Below the pieces are notes generated by a model. That model was not told the DNA's origin. It ran no database searches and saw nothing but the letters and a program-made list of their open reading frames with translations. 64,000 bases of DNA, from the NCBI GenBank assembly GCA_026874595.1, contig CM049308.1:13414001-13478000 (forward strand). Direction: 5' to 3'. Of the stretch, positions 24,080-36,570 are shown one piece after another (position 1 is the stretch's first letter; each line of letters begins with the position of its first letter). This stretch comes from Sipunculus nudus (Eukaryota; Annelida; Sipuncula; Golfingiida; Sipunculidae). A program made the position numbers and the translations under genes.

Positions 24080-24486
24080 AAGGCTTTGGCAACTATACTT
24101 AAGAGACCCTGCTTCACTGAGCTGCCTTGGCATCTGTTTCATGAATAACAAATAAGGCAACTAACTGATCCAATCAGATGACTGGTGTATGCTTCCTGTG
24201 TGCACCAGCCAAAGCACAACTGTTGCTATTTTTATGTCAAACATTTAGCATTGCTAGAAGGGCATCTAGTATTTTACCAATCAAATAAAGGCTTGTAAGC
24301 ATATTCCATTTCTGTTGCATTAGTTTTTTGCAGGCAGCATGTGTGAGCAGTTTGTGTACTGTTAACATTTAGTACTTTTCATTTGATTGACAGTTATAAA
24401 TTCTCCAGGCTTGTTAATTATTCATTTAATAGATGCCAGAGCAGCTTAAAAAGCAAGATCCCTGAAAACAAAGTTGCCAGTGCCTT
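24080..24486. mobile_element. Family E MITE, older and longer copy
   Basis: Outer inverted ends AAGGCTTTGGCAACT and AGTTGCCAGTGCCTT. The interior shares acatttagcattgctagaag and accaatcaaataaaggct with the copy at 36210. Its inner repeat has decayed. Confidence 0.6.
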
Positions 24487-24566
24487 ACTAATTGTTAACT
24501 GGTTTGTCTGTTGCTTCATCAAAAGGACATATTGTGTAAGCTTTATATTTGGTATGTCATTGTAAT

Positions 24567-25025
24567 AGGGTCACCCAAAAAGCTACTGGTGTTTTGGGTA
24601 CCTCTGACGAAACACCACAAAACGCTCATTTAAATTTGAATTTAAAGCAAAATACTGGCATCAATGGATAAATTACCATCTTTTGAATATTTCAGTACAG
24701 TAATGTGCTAATGCTTGGTTAAATAAAACAAAACAAAGAGAGTTTTGTACACCTGATAAGTGCCCAGCTTGATTGCAGCTTGCCCCACTAGGGGGCAGTG
24801 TCTTAGCCAACATAAATGCCATAAATGGTGAACCGACTGCAACATGAAACACTCATTTTTGTCTTTTTTTCATAAAATTATGATAAAATATTGCATAGAT
24901 GTATTCAACAGATGATTATTAATTGATTAGTGTTACATTTGGCTTCAGATATGAAATTAGGTGGGTTTTTCATGGTGTTTTGTTAGAGATACCCGTACCC
25001 AAAACACTGGTGTTATGGGGGACTG
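24567..25025. mobile_element. MITE with long imperfect TIRs and possible TTGTAAT duplication
   Basis: The left end (ggtcacccaaaaagctactg then gtgttttgggtacc) is inverted at the right (gtacccaaaacactggtgtt). The next block, gacgaaacacca, is inverted as tggtgttttgttagag. TTGTAAT occurs directly outside both ends (24560-24566 and 25026-25032). The interior is non-coding. Confidence 0.6.
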
Positions 25026-26269
25026 TTGTAATTTGATTACCAGGTGTATTTAGCAAGCTCTCCTGCTGAACCTGAAACCAGAGCACTGCCACTTTGTATC
25101 TACAGTTCTATGGACTGACAATCAAATTTTTGCAATGATAACCTATAGTATCATGTTCCAAATCTTAACCATTAAGGTATTTGGCTGTCACAGATCTTTG
25201 CTCACAGTGATTCCTAACGAAGGATATTTATAATGAAATTACCATACAAACATTTACAGTGTGTTATCAGTAGTAAGTTCACTTATTAGAACTTAGTAGT
25301 TCATTAAGTGGTACCCAGAGTACCTAAGTCAGATGTCTCAAAAATTCCCAAAATTAGGCAGGGGAATAACTGACTGTACGAAGTAACGCTTGTAGTTGAG
25401 ACAGAGCAAAGAGGTTTTTATGAAAAGACACAACTGAAGACCAGTACCAGGGATCTTCAGCTGCAGCACGCTAACCAAGGATATGTCTTACAAACTCAGG
25501 CACTTCATGCAGGCTTTATGCAGCAGTACAAAGACCCCTAAATACTTAAAGTGCTGTAAACAAATTCATTTTGTATTTACATTAGGATATAAGCTTCTTT
25601 GAATTAAAACAGTAACCCACTGGGAACCTATTTTATGGAGTTTTTGGACCATCAGGCAGTGGAATGTAGGACCACTTATTCTCTGGTTACAAATTGCAAA
25701 GCCTCTGCAGTAAGCCTTCTCAGCATACTCAGCGGTGTCCTCCATTTTTGTTTGTCAAGATCACATAATTTTAGACTCATCCATGCTTAGAAATGCAGGT
25801 AAATACTAGTTTCTTAAATGATTTAACATTTAAGAGTACTTTAATAAAAGGCTACTTGTGAATCATAATGAACATCAATTTTCTTTTGTGCCCTTACTGA
25901 ATGATTAGGAATTTATTCATAACACTAGTATTCAGGAGGCAAATTACTCATTAATTGGACTTCATCTAAATATGGGAACAAAAAAAGTTCACACTTACCA
26001 GATAATGATATGGAAATGGATTAAAGAACTTTCATTATGCATAATGTCTTGTATGTTTTAAAGGCCTGATCAATAAATCTTTATCCAACCTGAGGAAGGG
26101 GGGGGGGGGGAGGTGTTCTTTTTTATAATTTTTCCAAATTCTGTAAAGGTGCATGTGTTTCTGTGTGTGTTTGACAGATGAGAAAGAGAGGGAGAAGGAA
26201 AGAAAGGCAGAGAAAGAGAGAGATATCTTTCTTATCTACCTCTAATTATGTAAATATATGTTGATTTTA
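25026..26269. other. Intergenic, nothing recognised
   Basis: AT-rich sequence with a poly(G) tract near 26097-26110 and a purine-rich agaaagagagggagaaggaa run after it. No coding signal. Confidence 0.6.
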
Positions 26270-26830
26270 CAAATTCACAAAGAAATGCTTATTACCCTTC
26301 ATTTCTCAAACAGTCTTTATTCTGTTTATTTTTTTTTTATAAAGCTATATGGGGCTTATGAAACATCTACACAGAATTTGAAATTCATTAAGTATGCAAA
26401 TTTATGCAAACTTTAGAATCATAATATGCTTCTCTTTATTTATTGCCTGATTTTTATTGTTTGAATTATCTCAGGGCCAGGCATAGCCTTTGAAACAGCT
26501 ACACAGAATTTTGAAAGTCATAAATTATGCAAATTTATGCAGACGAAAATCAATAGAAAATGCTTTCTTCTTGATTTCCTGACCAACCTGGATCCTGTTT
26601 ATTTAACCTGATGGTGCAAGGATGGCCACAAAAAACTACCAACAAATTTGAATTTTTTTTATTTTGTTAATTCATGTCAATTTATTCAAAATCACAAAAA
26701 AATGCTTTTTCCTAATATTTATTACCAATTTTAATTCTGTTTTATCTGATAGGTTAAATTTTGCCTTAAAAAATTTTCACATATTTTTGAACCAGCAGGT
26801 GTGGCCATCAAAGTTGACTACCTTTGTGTG
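26270..26830 (+). repeat. Degenerate ~130-base tandem repeat
   Basis: Blocks with ctacacagaatttgaaa, attatgcaaatttatgca and cttctttattt recur three to four times with decay. Confidence 0.45.
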
Positions 26831-27373
26831 ATGATACATCAACTTGAGTGTGGGCTATGCTGTAGCATTTCCTCTCAAAAGTGATGTGCTCATTGAACAA
26901 AGTTTTGGTTTGATCTTATGAATTAGTTACCAAAATTACTGGTCAAAATGTGCATTTTGGAGGACTAATGATATGTAGCCCCTCACAGAAATGCAAATAT
27001 TTGGTATTCCTGATGGTTTTATAAAAAAATTATCACTTACAGAAACTTTTATAAAAAACTAGAGACGCATATTTGGCTTCTATATTTACTTTTTTTTTTC
27101 TCTTTTTTAAAACAAATAATTGATATATTTTGAAATAGATTTGATCTCTTATCCTAAAATCTATATATTCAGCACTGATATTTTAGATTTTAGTTTCGTC
27201 TCTGTCCCACTAAATTTCTCATCGCTTTTTTCTGGGGGGGGGGGGGGAGCTAGCCTTTCACTGATACCTCATAAAGTAATATGAATATGTATATGAATAT
27301 TAAAAGTTTTTAACATGACATATGAGTGAGATATTTTGTATTTATATATGAAATAATATGACAATTAATTTTT
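26831..27373. other. Intergenic, nothing recognised
   Basis: AT-rich, with a poly(G) run at about 27233-27248. No exon-like open frame. Confidence 0.6.
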
Positions 27374-28115
27374 AGCTTGGCTGACTATAAGTCATCGGAG
27401 CTATAGTCGTGGTCCTTTGTCCGCCGCCAGTTCGTCCGTCCGGCCGTTAACAGGGCACGTTTTGAAACCGTTGGACCTATGAATCCAAAATTTCATACAG
27501 TTAGATGTCCCCAAAATCTCCTACCATACCGAAAATTGGGTCACTAGGACTTCATTCCTTAGAAATATTAAAGAAAAACCTCAGTTTTTCATAAAAAAGC
27601 CATTGTCACACTTCAAGGCTGCCTAATATCGAAACCACTGGTCTGTTTTTGATTATATTTAGTATTCCTATTCTTCCATACATTTTCTATTAACATACCA
27701 AAAGTTAGGTCAGTATTGAATATTTTTTTGAAGTTATAGGTCCAAATATAATGCAATTTTTTAAAAAATCAGGAAATTTATTTACTCAATTAACATGAGA
27801 ATTGCTTAAGCTGGAGACTTTTTTTCAGGGATATAACTTTATTAAATCAAGATTCAATTGTTAACCCAAAATTAGATCTGAATTTTGCAAAAATTTTAAG
27901 TTATTAACATGAATAAAAAATCAATACCTTAAATTTTGACCAACTTTGGCCATGGCATATTTTTCCCATGTAAGCACTGTTGATTTAATTTTCAAAGCAT
28001 ATATACATAAGGATTTAATCTTTTAAAATCTGAAATTTCAAAGGAATTGACTGAAAAGAGAAGCTTTTATTCAAGTTTCCATACACAATGTCAAGTGTTG
28101 TTTACATCAGGCCCA
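27374..28115 (+). repeat. Family A pearl-like element, single unit
   Basis: Opens with the hairpin agcttggctgactataagtc..cggagct, then gtccgtccggccgttaacag, then a core matching 565-1981 in reverse orientation. The far end (tgtttacatcaggccc) is approximate. Confidence 0.6.
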
Positions 28116-28707
28116 CGTAGTAGTATAGCCTTCACTTGTATTATGTAACCCTCTCCATGTATCTTGCCTTGGCTCAGCTCGGCCACTACTAGCAGGCTTC
28201 TCCTCTGCCCTGCACTCCCCCCCCCCCCCCTCCCCCAGCTGGTGCATAAACTAGATGAATGTTATAATTTTCTGTATTTGATTCATTCTTATTCTAGGTT
28301 GTGCTACATTTTAGATTTGTATTGTACCACCAGGGTTACTATGATTAAAGTGCACATTTAATTCTGTCCTGAAAGTGGTGTATTGCGATATGAAAGTGTG
28401 GATGTTCATCAGATAAGTAATTCTTTACTTCAGAAGTGTAAAAACTTCACCACGTGTGAAATTGACTGTTAATTCCAGTAAAAAATTATAGCTGAGATAG
28501 TAATTAGCACAATGATGATGTTTGTCCCTCATTCAACTAACAGTGTGTTATAATACTTTATTTGAAAAAATGGTTTTATTTTATCAGATTTACTGAATCT
28601 TTTATTTCAGTGAATAAAATTAAGCATGTACTGAAAGCTCCAATGTACAAAACTTTTCAATAGTGATTCAAGGTATAATCTTGAAGATGCCATGTTGTGG
28701 CATTATT

Positions 28708-31700
28708 AGCTCAGCTGACCGTAAGTCATCTGAGCTATAGCGATCACCCTTTGTCCTTCGTCCGTCCGTCCTTCTGTCCGGCCGTTTACAGGGCACCAAT
28801 CGTAACGGCTGGACCTGGAATCTTCTTATTTTACATCCAGGGAGGTCCATGAAAAATCTCCTTGAAAACCTGGAATTAGGTCTCTGTTACCCATATTCTT
28901 CGAGCTATGGTGCTCCGAATTACCCCCCAGAATAATGGAAAATTTGATACAAAAGCTCAAGTATCTGAACAACTAATGCATTGATCACCATGATTCTTTG
29001 CATAGATATTGATCATGAAGTGTTTCATGAGTTTCTGCAGACTGGTGGCGCTACCTGTCTTTTATTATTTTTTACGATTTTTTTCTCTATTTTTGACACC
29101 TTAAAAGATTTGGTCATCTGTAAACAGGGGACAAGTCGTAACGACTGGACCTAGAATCATCTCTCTTGATATGCAGGGAGGTCCATAAAAAGTCTCCTTG
29201 GAGACCTAAAATTTTGTCTCTGTTATCCATATTCTTCAAGCTATTGGGCTCTGAAGCCCCCCCCCCCCCCCCCAGAATAATAGATAATTTGATACAAAAG
29301 CTCCAGTATCTGAACAAATAATGCATTGATGACCATGATTCTTTGCATGGATATTGGTCATGGAATGTTTCATCAGTTTCTGCCGACTGGTGGTGCCACC
29401 TGTATTTTTTTATTTTTACTATTTTTTTAGCTCAGCTGACTGAAAGTCATCTGAGCTATAGCGATCACTCTTTGTCCGGCCTCCCGGAATTTCAAGCAAA
29501 AAGATTCTAGGTCCAGTCATTACAATTTGTGCCCTGTTAACAGATGACCACATCTCAAGAGGTCTCAAAATTAAAGGAAAAAATTCGTAAAAATCGAAAA
29601 AATATAGGTGGCGCCACCAGACTGCAGAAACTGATAAAACATTCCATGATCAATATCCATGCACCGAATCATGGTGATCAATGCAATAGTTGTTCAGATA
29701 CTTGAGCTTTTGTATCAAATTTTCCATTTTTCTGAGGCCCATGAAAAGTCTCTTTGGAAACCTGAAATTAAGTCTCTGTTACCCATAACCTCTGAGCTAT
29801 GGGGCTCCGAAATACCCCCCAGAATAATGGAAAATTTGATTCAAAAGCTCATATATCTGAACAACTATTGCATTGATCACCATGATTCTTTGCCTGGATA
29901 TTGATCATGGAATGTTTCATCAGTTTCTGCAGTCTGGTGGCGCCACCTGTATTTTTTTTATTTTTACGAATTTTTTTCTCTATTTTTGAGACCTCATAAG
30001 ATGTGGTCATCTGTTAACATGGCACAAATCATAATGACTGGACCTAGAATCTTCTTTCTTGACATGCAGGGAGGCCTTTGAAAAGTCTCTTTGGAAATCT
30101 GAAATTATCCCCCAGAATAATGCAAAATTTAATACAAAAGCTCAAGTATCCAAACAACTGATGCATTTTCCCCCATGGTTCTTTGCACCGATATTGATCA
30201 TGGAGTGTTTCATAAGTTTCTGCACTGATACACTAAAAATAATGTACCATAACACAAGATCTCTTCATTTGCATTTCAGAGATGTCATATTTCGGGAACC
30301 GTTTGAACGCTTGGGCCAAAATTTTGCATGTGTATAGATCTCACATAGGTCTTTATCATACACAAAACTGGAGGGGCCACCTGCAACCATTTTTGCACAT
30401 TTTGCACAGCGTCTGTCTGTTTGTCTGCCGTGGCCTAAAATCACTCATTTCTCTGTAGTGGTTTGACATAACTGCCTTAAATTTTGCAGGTTTATACATC
30501 CTGGATAGCTTTCTTGATTTTATGACAGGTGGCGCCACCTACATTCTAGTTAACGCTGCACACTTCCAAGCTAATATCTCAGGAACAATTTGACCGATTG
30601 GGCCAAAATTGTGCTTGTGTTTAGATCTCACATAGGTCTTTATCATACACAAAACTGCAACCATTTTTGCACAGCGTCTGTCTGTTTGTCTGCCGTGGGC
30701 TAAAATCACTCGTATCCATGTAGTGGTTTGACTTTTCTGCCTAAAATTTTGCATATGTATTCAACTTGGACAGCTTTCTGGATTTTTGGTAGGTTGCACA
30801 ACCTACATACACATTTAGGCTGCAGACATCCATGTTAATATGCAACATACCTCACTCTGTTTCCCCTTGCCACTCAATGCATGCCTCACTTCACCTGTTC
30901 CACTCTGATTTTGGCAGATACACGTAGTCACTAGTCGGCTACCCGTATTCTAGTTTTTAAAGTTTACACATTTTTTCTCTATTTTTCAGATATATAAATA
31001 CAGACTAAATCTTGGCCTGTTGGTTACTCTGTTTGATGCTTCAGTTGAATGGGTAACTACCATTCTGATGATAAAATTTCCTTTTGTGAATCTCTTCCCA
31101 GTCAGCTGAGCATCAAGACCCATTGGTCACTTGTTCTCTATTTTGAGACCTTGACATACAGAGAGGCCCATGAAAAGTCTCCTAGGAAACCTGAAGTTAG
31201 GTCTCTGTTACCCCTAATTTCTTGAGCTTTGGGACTCTGAAGTAATCCCCAGAACGATGAAAAATTTGATACAAAACTCATGTATCTGAACAACTATTGC
31301 ATTGATCACTATGATTCTTTGCATGGATATTGATCATAGAATGTTTCATCAGTTTCTGCAGGCTGGTGGTGCCACCTGTATTTTTTCAATTTTTATGAAT
31401 TTTTTTCTTCATTTTTGAGACCTCTTAAGATGTGGTCATCTGTTAACATGGCACAAATTGTAACGGCTGGACATAGAATCTTTTCTCTTGAAATGCAGGG
31501 AGGCCCATGAAAAGTCTCTGTGGTGTCTGTTACCCATAAAGTCTGAACTATGGGGCTCTGAAGTACCCTCCAGAATAATGGAAAATTTGAAACAAAAGCT
31601 CAAGTATCTGAACAACTATTGCACTGATCACCATGATTCTTTGCATGGATATTAATCATGGAATGTTTTATCAGTTTCTGCAGTCTGGTGGTGCCACCTG

Positions 31701-32420
31701 TATTTTTTTTACTTTTACGAATTTTTTCTCTATTTTTGAGACTTCTTCAGATGCGGTCATCTGTTAACAGGGCACAAATTGTAAATTGAAAAATATCCTT
31801 GGAAACTTGAAATTAGGTCTCTGTTACCCATATTCTCTGAGCTATGGGGCTTATAAGCACCCCCCCAGCATAATTAAAAATTTGATACCAAGCAGAGCAC
31901 AAATCATAACCATTGGATCTGAAATCTTCTAACTTAAAATAAAGGGAGGTCCATGAAAAGTATCCTAGGAAACGTGAAATTAGGTCTCTGTTACCGATAT
32001 GTTCTGAGATATGGGGCTTATAAGTACCCCTCAGAATAACTAAAAATGTGAAACCAAAGTAGGGCACAAATCATAACCATTGGGCCCAGAATCTTCTAAC
32101 TTGATATCTTGAGAGTTCCTCAGAAGTTCTCCCCAGAAACCTGAAATTCAGTCATTGTGACCTATATTCTCAGGGTTTTAGGGTATGTTTGAGCACCCCA
32201 GAAATACTGCAAAATACACATGAATTGCCAGATTCGTGAAAGGCAGGAAAGGCTGGTTGGATTGTCATCAAATTTGTTGTGCTTATGGGTCTTGATGAAC
32301 TTAACATTATGAACTATACATGAACAATGATGCCACCTACATTATGGTAATAAGTTGCCTGTGCAAGGACATATTGTCACATGTCAGTCTGCTGAGCGTC
32401 ATGACCCATGGGTCACTTGT
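28708..32420 (+). repeat. Family B pearl-like array, at least two nested or tandem elements
   Basis: Two full starts with the hairpin agctcagctgac..gtcatctgagct (28708 and 29429), each followed by tttgtcc. Many ~340-base core units follow (gaccatgattctttgcatgg, aaaatttgatacaaaagctc, tggtggcgccacctgt), and the array ends in TGACCCATGGGTCA plus CTTGT at 32402-32420. Interrupted by a C element at about 30225-30953. Confidence 0.7.
30225..30953 (+). mobile_element. Family C element nested in family B
   Basis: C-type text (ttttgcacagcgtctgtctg, ggcagatacacgtag) ends GTAG-tcactagtcg-GCTAC-ccgtatt-CTAG at 30950-30953. Family B text resumes shortly after (ttttttctctatttttcaga), so C went into an existing B unit. 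Confidence 0.6.
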
Positions 32421-32944
32421 TTTCTTTTAAATTCACTTTAAACATTTGTGATTTAAAAATAACAAAAAATATGTGTATGCATAATATGACCCGATATGAG
32501 CTACACTATGGATAAAAGAATAGTGATTGCAACTTAGAATTCTTATATTTTCAGATTTTTTTATCACAAATTTATAAAACTTGTAAAAAATAAAAAGTGA
32601 ATCTGATAAAAACTGTTAATTGAAAAAGTGGATGTGCTAAAAAAAATGGCTTAAATATAAACTTAAATGCATTATTCCCTTGAATGTGAAATAAAGGTGT
32701 TAGTCCATTCTGTCCACTTGCCTCTTGTCCATCTGTAAATTTTTCATATGCATCACCGTATCTAAAAAAATTTACTGTTTTTCTTCATGAAAGTCTTGTC
32801 AGAGTATTAGTTTTGCAATCATAGATTTAAAACTTTGCTATAACCAAGATGGAGGGCCCCTTTCCTCTTAGCTTCTTATATGCTTGTATAAATTAAAAAC
32901 ATTACAATAGAATATTTTGCATATTTTGCATTTGCAAAAATTTC

Positions 32945-32985
32945 AAACTTCAGCTGAGTGCCCTGACCCATGGGTCCCTTGTTTA
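32945..32985 (+). repeat. Solo right end of family B
   Basis: cagctgagtgccctgaccca then tgggtcccttgtt matches only the last bases of family B, with one changed palindrome base. Confidence 0.45.
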
Positions 32986-32989
32986 ATGA

Positions 32990-33189
32990 CAGTATTTAAG
33001 ATAGTATATTAATTATATTTCATTACAATATTTTTAGAAAAATTGTAAAAATAACTAGTGTGTGAAATAATATTGTGAAATAATTGAAATTTGGTTTGAA
33101 ATAAAATCACATACAATATTGGTGGTAGTATTTGTCTACTTATAGTGTGGATGATAGCTCAGTGTGTTTGCTTATTTTGACATACACGA
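32990..33189. other. Intergenic, AT-rich
   Basis: No feature seen between the solo family B end and the promoter-like region. Confidence 0.5.
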
Positions 33190-33840
33190 GTTGTCACCGA
33201 CACTCCAGCAAATATTACTGCTCCGTCTCAAGACCATGAGTTGTATATATAAAACCAATCAAAAGACAGTTAGTGGCCTGAGGGAGTATGGAACTGTGTG
33301 TTGACTCGGCACCTGTGCCGTTATTACAACATCCTCGGCTCAATATCAGCAATTCAGCTCTCAATGGAGGCCACTTCAGGATCCTCTTGTCAGGGCTAGC
33401 CTTGGTCATGGAGATTTACAGGCAGTTGGTGAATCGTGAATACTGACTCTTGATATATTAAACATATTTATACAAGATGTTTGTGCACTGTGTGTGTGTC
33501 CCTAGCCCCCGAAGGCTGCATACATTTCATTTCTATAATATTCAATTCACACTCCTGATCCTGTATTTCTGAACCCATATTGGCTCGTTAACAGGTTATC
33601 CTAATTAATCTTCCAAACCCACCAGGCAGAAAGTGGCCAGGGTTCTAATGAATCACTCTGCCCCCTTAAGCTCTGTTGCTTAGAACTTAGTCTGTTGCTA
33701 GGGGGGCTACATTTGCATCGTGACCAGCTTAGCAACAGTGAAAGTACAGAACCAATGACCCCTCACCTCTGTGATGTGTTATCAAGTTAGCCTGATTGGA
33801 GGGTTTTGTACAAGTTGTCTCACAACAGTAAGTGTTCATG
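33190..33840 (+). promoter_or_regulatory. Promoter-like unique region
   Basis: TATATATAAAA at 33244-33254 lies in unique, GC-balanced DNA. Further on are ctaattaatc, an octamer-like atttgcat and GTTGCT...AGCAAC inverted half-sites (about 33665-33738) resembling RFX X-boxes. A donor-like gtaagt follows at about 33829. Together these could be an upstream promoter or enhancer and a non-coding first exon, but no transcript can be proved. Confidence 0.25.
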
Positions 33841-34892
33841 CATTTTCACTGAGATACAATAATAACTTGAGTTGTTACTATGTTGATAATTTCCACGGTC
33901 AAGAGATATTACTGTGTTATGTTAAATTTATTTGTGAATGAAATCATTGCTAATATTTGCACCTCTTTTATGGTATAACTTAATATAACAAGGGAGTTTT
34001 AAAACCCTTAAATCAGTTTCAATAGGAAGCAGTTAACATGGTCATTACCATGTTTTATATGATACATAATTTTCATTCTCAATTTTCCGATCATGTTTAC
34101 TTATATAAAACATACAGGGAAAGAGCGACTAATGAGTTATGCTCGTGCTCAATCCCAAAAAAACTTGTACCAAGATGAATGTTATATTTGTCAGATGTCA
34201 ATAAAATATTCACAACAAGTTACCATGGAAACAGTAGTTTTTCTGACATGAATAAAGTCATTCAGCAAAACATATTAAAAACAAAAAGATGAGAGGAAAT
34301 GAGGAACATCAAATAAAGATGTATTGTCACATGGGTCTTTGAAGCATGTACATGTATAAAAATGCTAGTTATACAGAAGTGTTAGCATATAAACAAGAGG
34401 TGCAGTTAAAATGTATAGCAATTATAATAAAGAATAAACGTTTATGAGAGAAGTCAAAACAGTTATGTAAATTTGTTAAATTAGAAGAGTATATCAAGGT
34501 AGGTTGAATTTATTATTTTAAAGAGATTAATCCAGTCTCTGTCAGCCAGCTCTGTTTTATATCATCCCTTAAGATGAAATGCTTATCCGTTTATAAAGTA
34601 TAACCAACTCCAGGATTGCAAGGTCATATTTAGTAAAGCAGACAGGAAGTGGTCACCTGTCAGTCTACATAAGGTATTTGTGGATAATTGAAATAGATAA
34701 ATTCGACTGTTGTATAGTGTACATCCACCAAAAATGAGTAGCCATTATTGATGGCAGTGAGGTAATACGTATATATTGAGCGTCGATAGAATTCACTTTG
34801 TATCATGAATTGTTTTAACATAAAAGAAAACAAATAAGATATGGTATAACCTAATTTATTTGGCACCTATAAAGCCAAAAAATAAAAGGTTT
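33841..34892. other. Intergenic or intronic, nothing recognised
   Basis: AT-rich unique sequence. The 68-codon minus frame at 34660-34866 has no family resemblance. Confidence 0.5.
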
Positions 34893-35153
34893 GGTTCTCA
34901 GGCACCGCCACGTAAGTTTTAACTCCCCAAATCAAAAATATTTTGATTTTCATCTTTCAAGAAGATAAAAGAACACAATTTTGATCAGATTTCCTTTGTT
35001 TTGTAGTGCTTTTACCTGTTTAGCAATAATATTATGTTATTTTCATGCTTTTCTCTGATAATATGACATTTTTATCGAAACTTACAAAAAAGGTAAAAAA
35101 TAAAATATCGCCTGGCAGCACTGGTTTTTGAAAAAAAGTGCCTGGGACTTTCC
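34893..35153. mobile_element. Family I MITE, second copy
   Basis: Ends GGTTCTCAGGCACC and AGTGCCTGGGACTTTCC are inverted, as in the intron 2 copy. The interior shares acctgtttagcaa and the atgacatttttatcgaaa block. Confidence 0.6.
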
Positions 35154-35248
35154 TTTTTTTTGCCTAATTCTCCTATCATAGAAGAAAAAGTCATATATAA
35201 TATAACCTCATTCATTCACCACCTACATTTTCTTGTCATAGAAGGAAA

Positions 35249-36207
35249 CTAGATGTGTCGAACGACATGAATGCCCCCGCCTGGGGCAAATTAGAAACAT
35301 TTGTAAAATTTTGAAAATTTTTTTAAGTTCAGGAGGTGTCGTTTGGTCAAAAGTAGGTCAACAAGGGCAAAATGCAAACTCGATCTGTAACGGGTCATTA
35401 TCAAGCAACACACCAAAAATCATGCCAGTATATGCAGGCATTGTGAAAAAAAGTCCATACATGTGCATTTTCCATAAAAATTTCTGTCTTTCATGAAATT
35501 TTCTATGTTAGGGGCCGTAAAACAATCAAAAGTAGGTCAACCGGGACGAAACGCTAACTCGATCTGTAACTGTCATTATCTGCCCACACATAAAAAATCA
35601 GGGTGGTATCTGCAGGCATTGAGGAAAAAAAGTCAGTACATATGCATTTGTTATGAAAATTTCTATTTTTCATGAAACTTTCTATGTTCAGGAGCAGTCA
35701 AATGGTCAAAAGTAGGTCAACTGGGACAAAACAAGAACTCGATCTGTAACTGGTCATTATCTGCCTACACACCAAAAATCAGGCCCCCATCTGCAGGCAC
35801 TGTGAAAAAAAGTCCATACATGTGCACTTTTTTATGAAATTTTCTATGTTAGAGCACCGTCAAATGGTCAAAAGTAGGTCAACTGGGACAAAACATGAAC
35901 TGGATCTGTAACTGGTCATTATCTGCCCACACACCAAAAATCAGGCCAATATCTGCAGGTATTGCGAAGAAAAGTCTGTACAAGTGTATTTGTCATGAAA
36001 ATTTATATTTTACATGAAATTTTCTATGTTCAGGAGCGGTAAAACAATCAAAAGTAGGTCAACTGGGATGAAACGCGAACTCAATCTGTAACTGGTCAAT
36101 ATCTGCGCACACACCAAAAATCAGGCCAATATCTGCAGGCATTGCGAAAAAAAGTCCGTACATGTGTATTTGTCATGAAAATTTCTATTATTCATGAAAT
36201 TTTCTAA
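35249..36207 (-). mobile_element. Family D element, truncated and inverted copy
   Basis: Begins ctagatgtgtcgaacgacat then gaatgcccccgcctggggc, the reverse of the 52950 end. Five or six monomers follow on the minus strand. It stops abruptly where a MITE end begins at 36210, so the hairpin and GTCC end is missing. Confidence 0.7.
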
Positions 36208-36209
36208 GA

Positions 36210-36570
36210 CCTTGATTCAGTGAGCTACAAATGTCTATTTCACATATAACAAGCAAGGTAATTGAACCAATCAGCTGACCTGCATACACTTGTTTTTACT
36301 TGCTGGACAATATCTGGAGCTATTTCTAGACCAAATGTTTAGCATTGCAAGGAGGGCATCAAGAATTTGACCAATCAGATAAAGCCTAATAAACCTCTCC
36401 GATTTCTGGGGCATATGTTCTTGTTCTATATTCTAATTTTGTGTAAATGATGTAATGTATATATTTTGTTCTTTGCGGGATTTGATTGGCAGTTTTGATT
36501 TTGGTCTGAACACTTTCAGGCTTGCTTATTATTCATGAAATAGAACACAGAGTGGCTCACTGAATCAAGG
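36210..36570. mobile_element. Family E MITE with perfect 16-base inverted ends
   Basis: CCTTGATTCAGTGAGC (36210-36225) and GCTCACTGAATCAAGG (36555-36570) are exact inverses, 361 bases overall. The interior (accaaatgtttagcattgca, accaatcagataaagcct) matches the copy at 24080-24486. No coding capacity. Confidence 0.7.
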
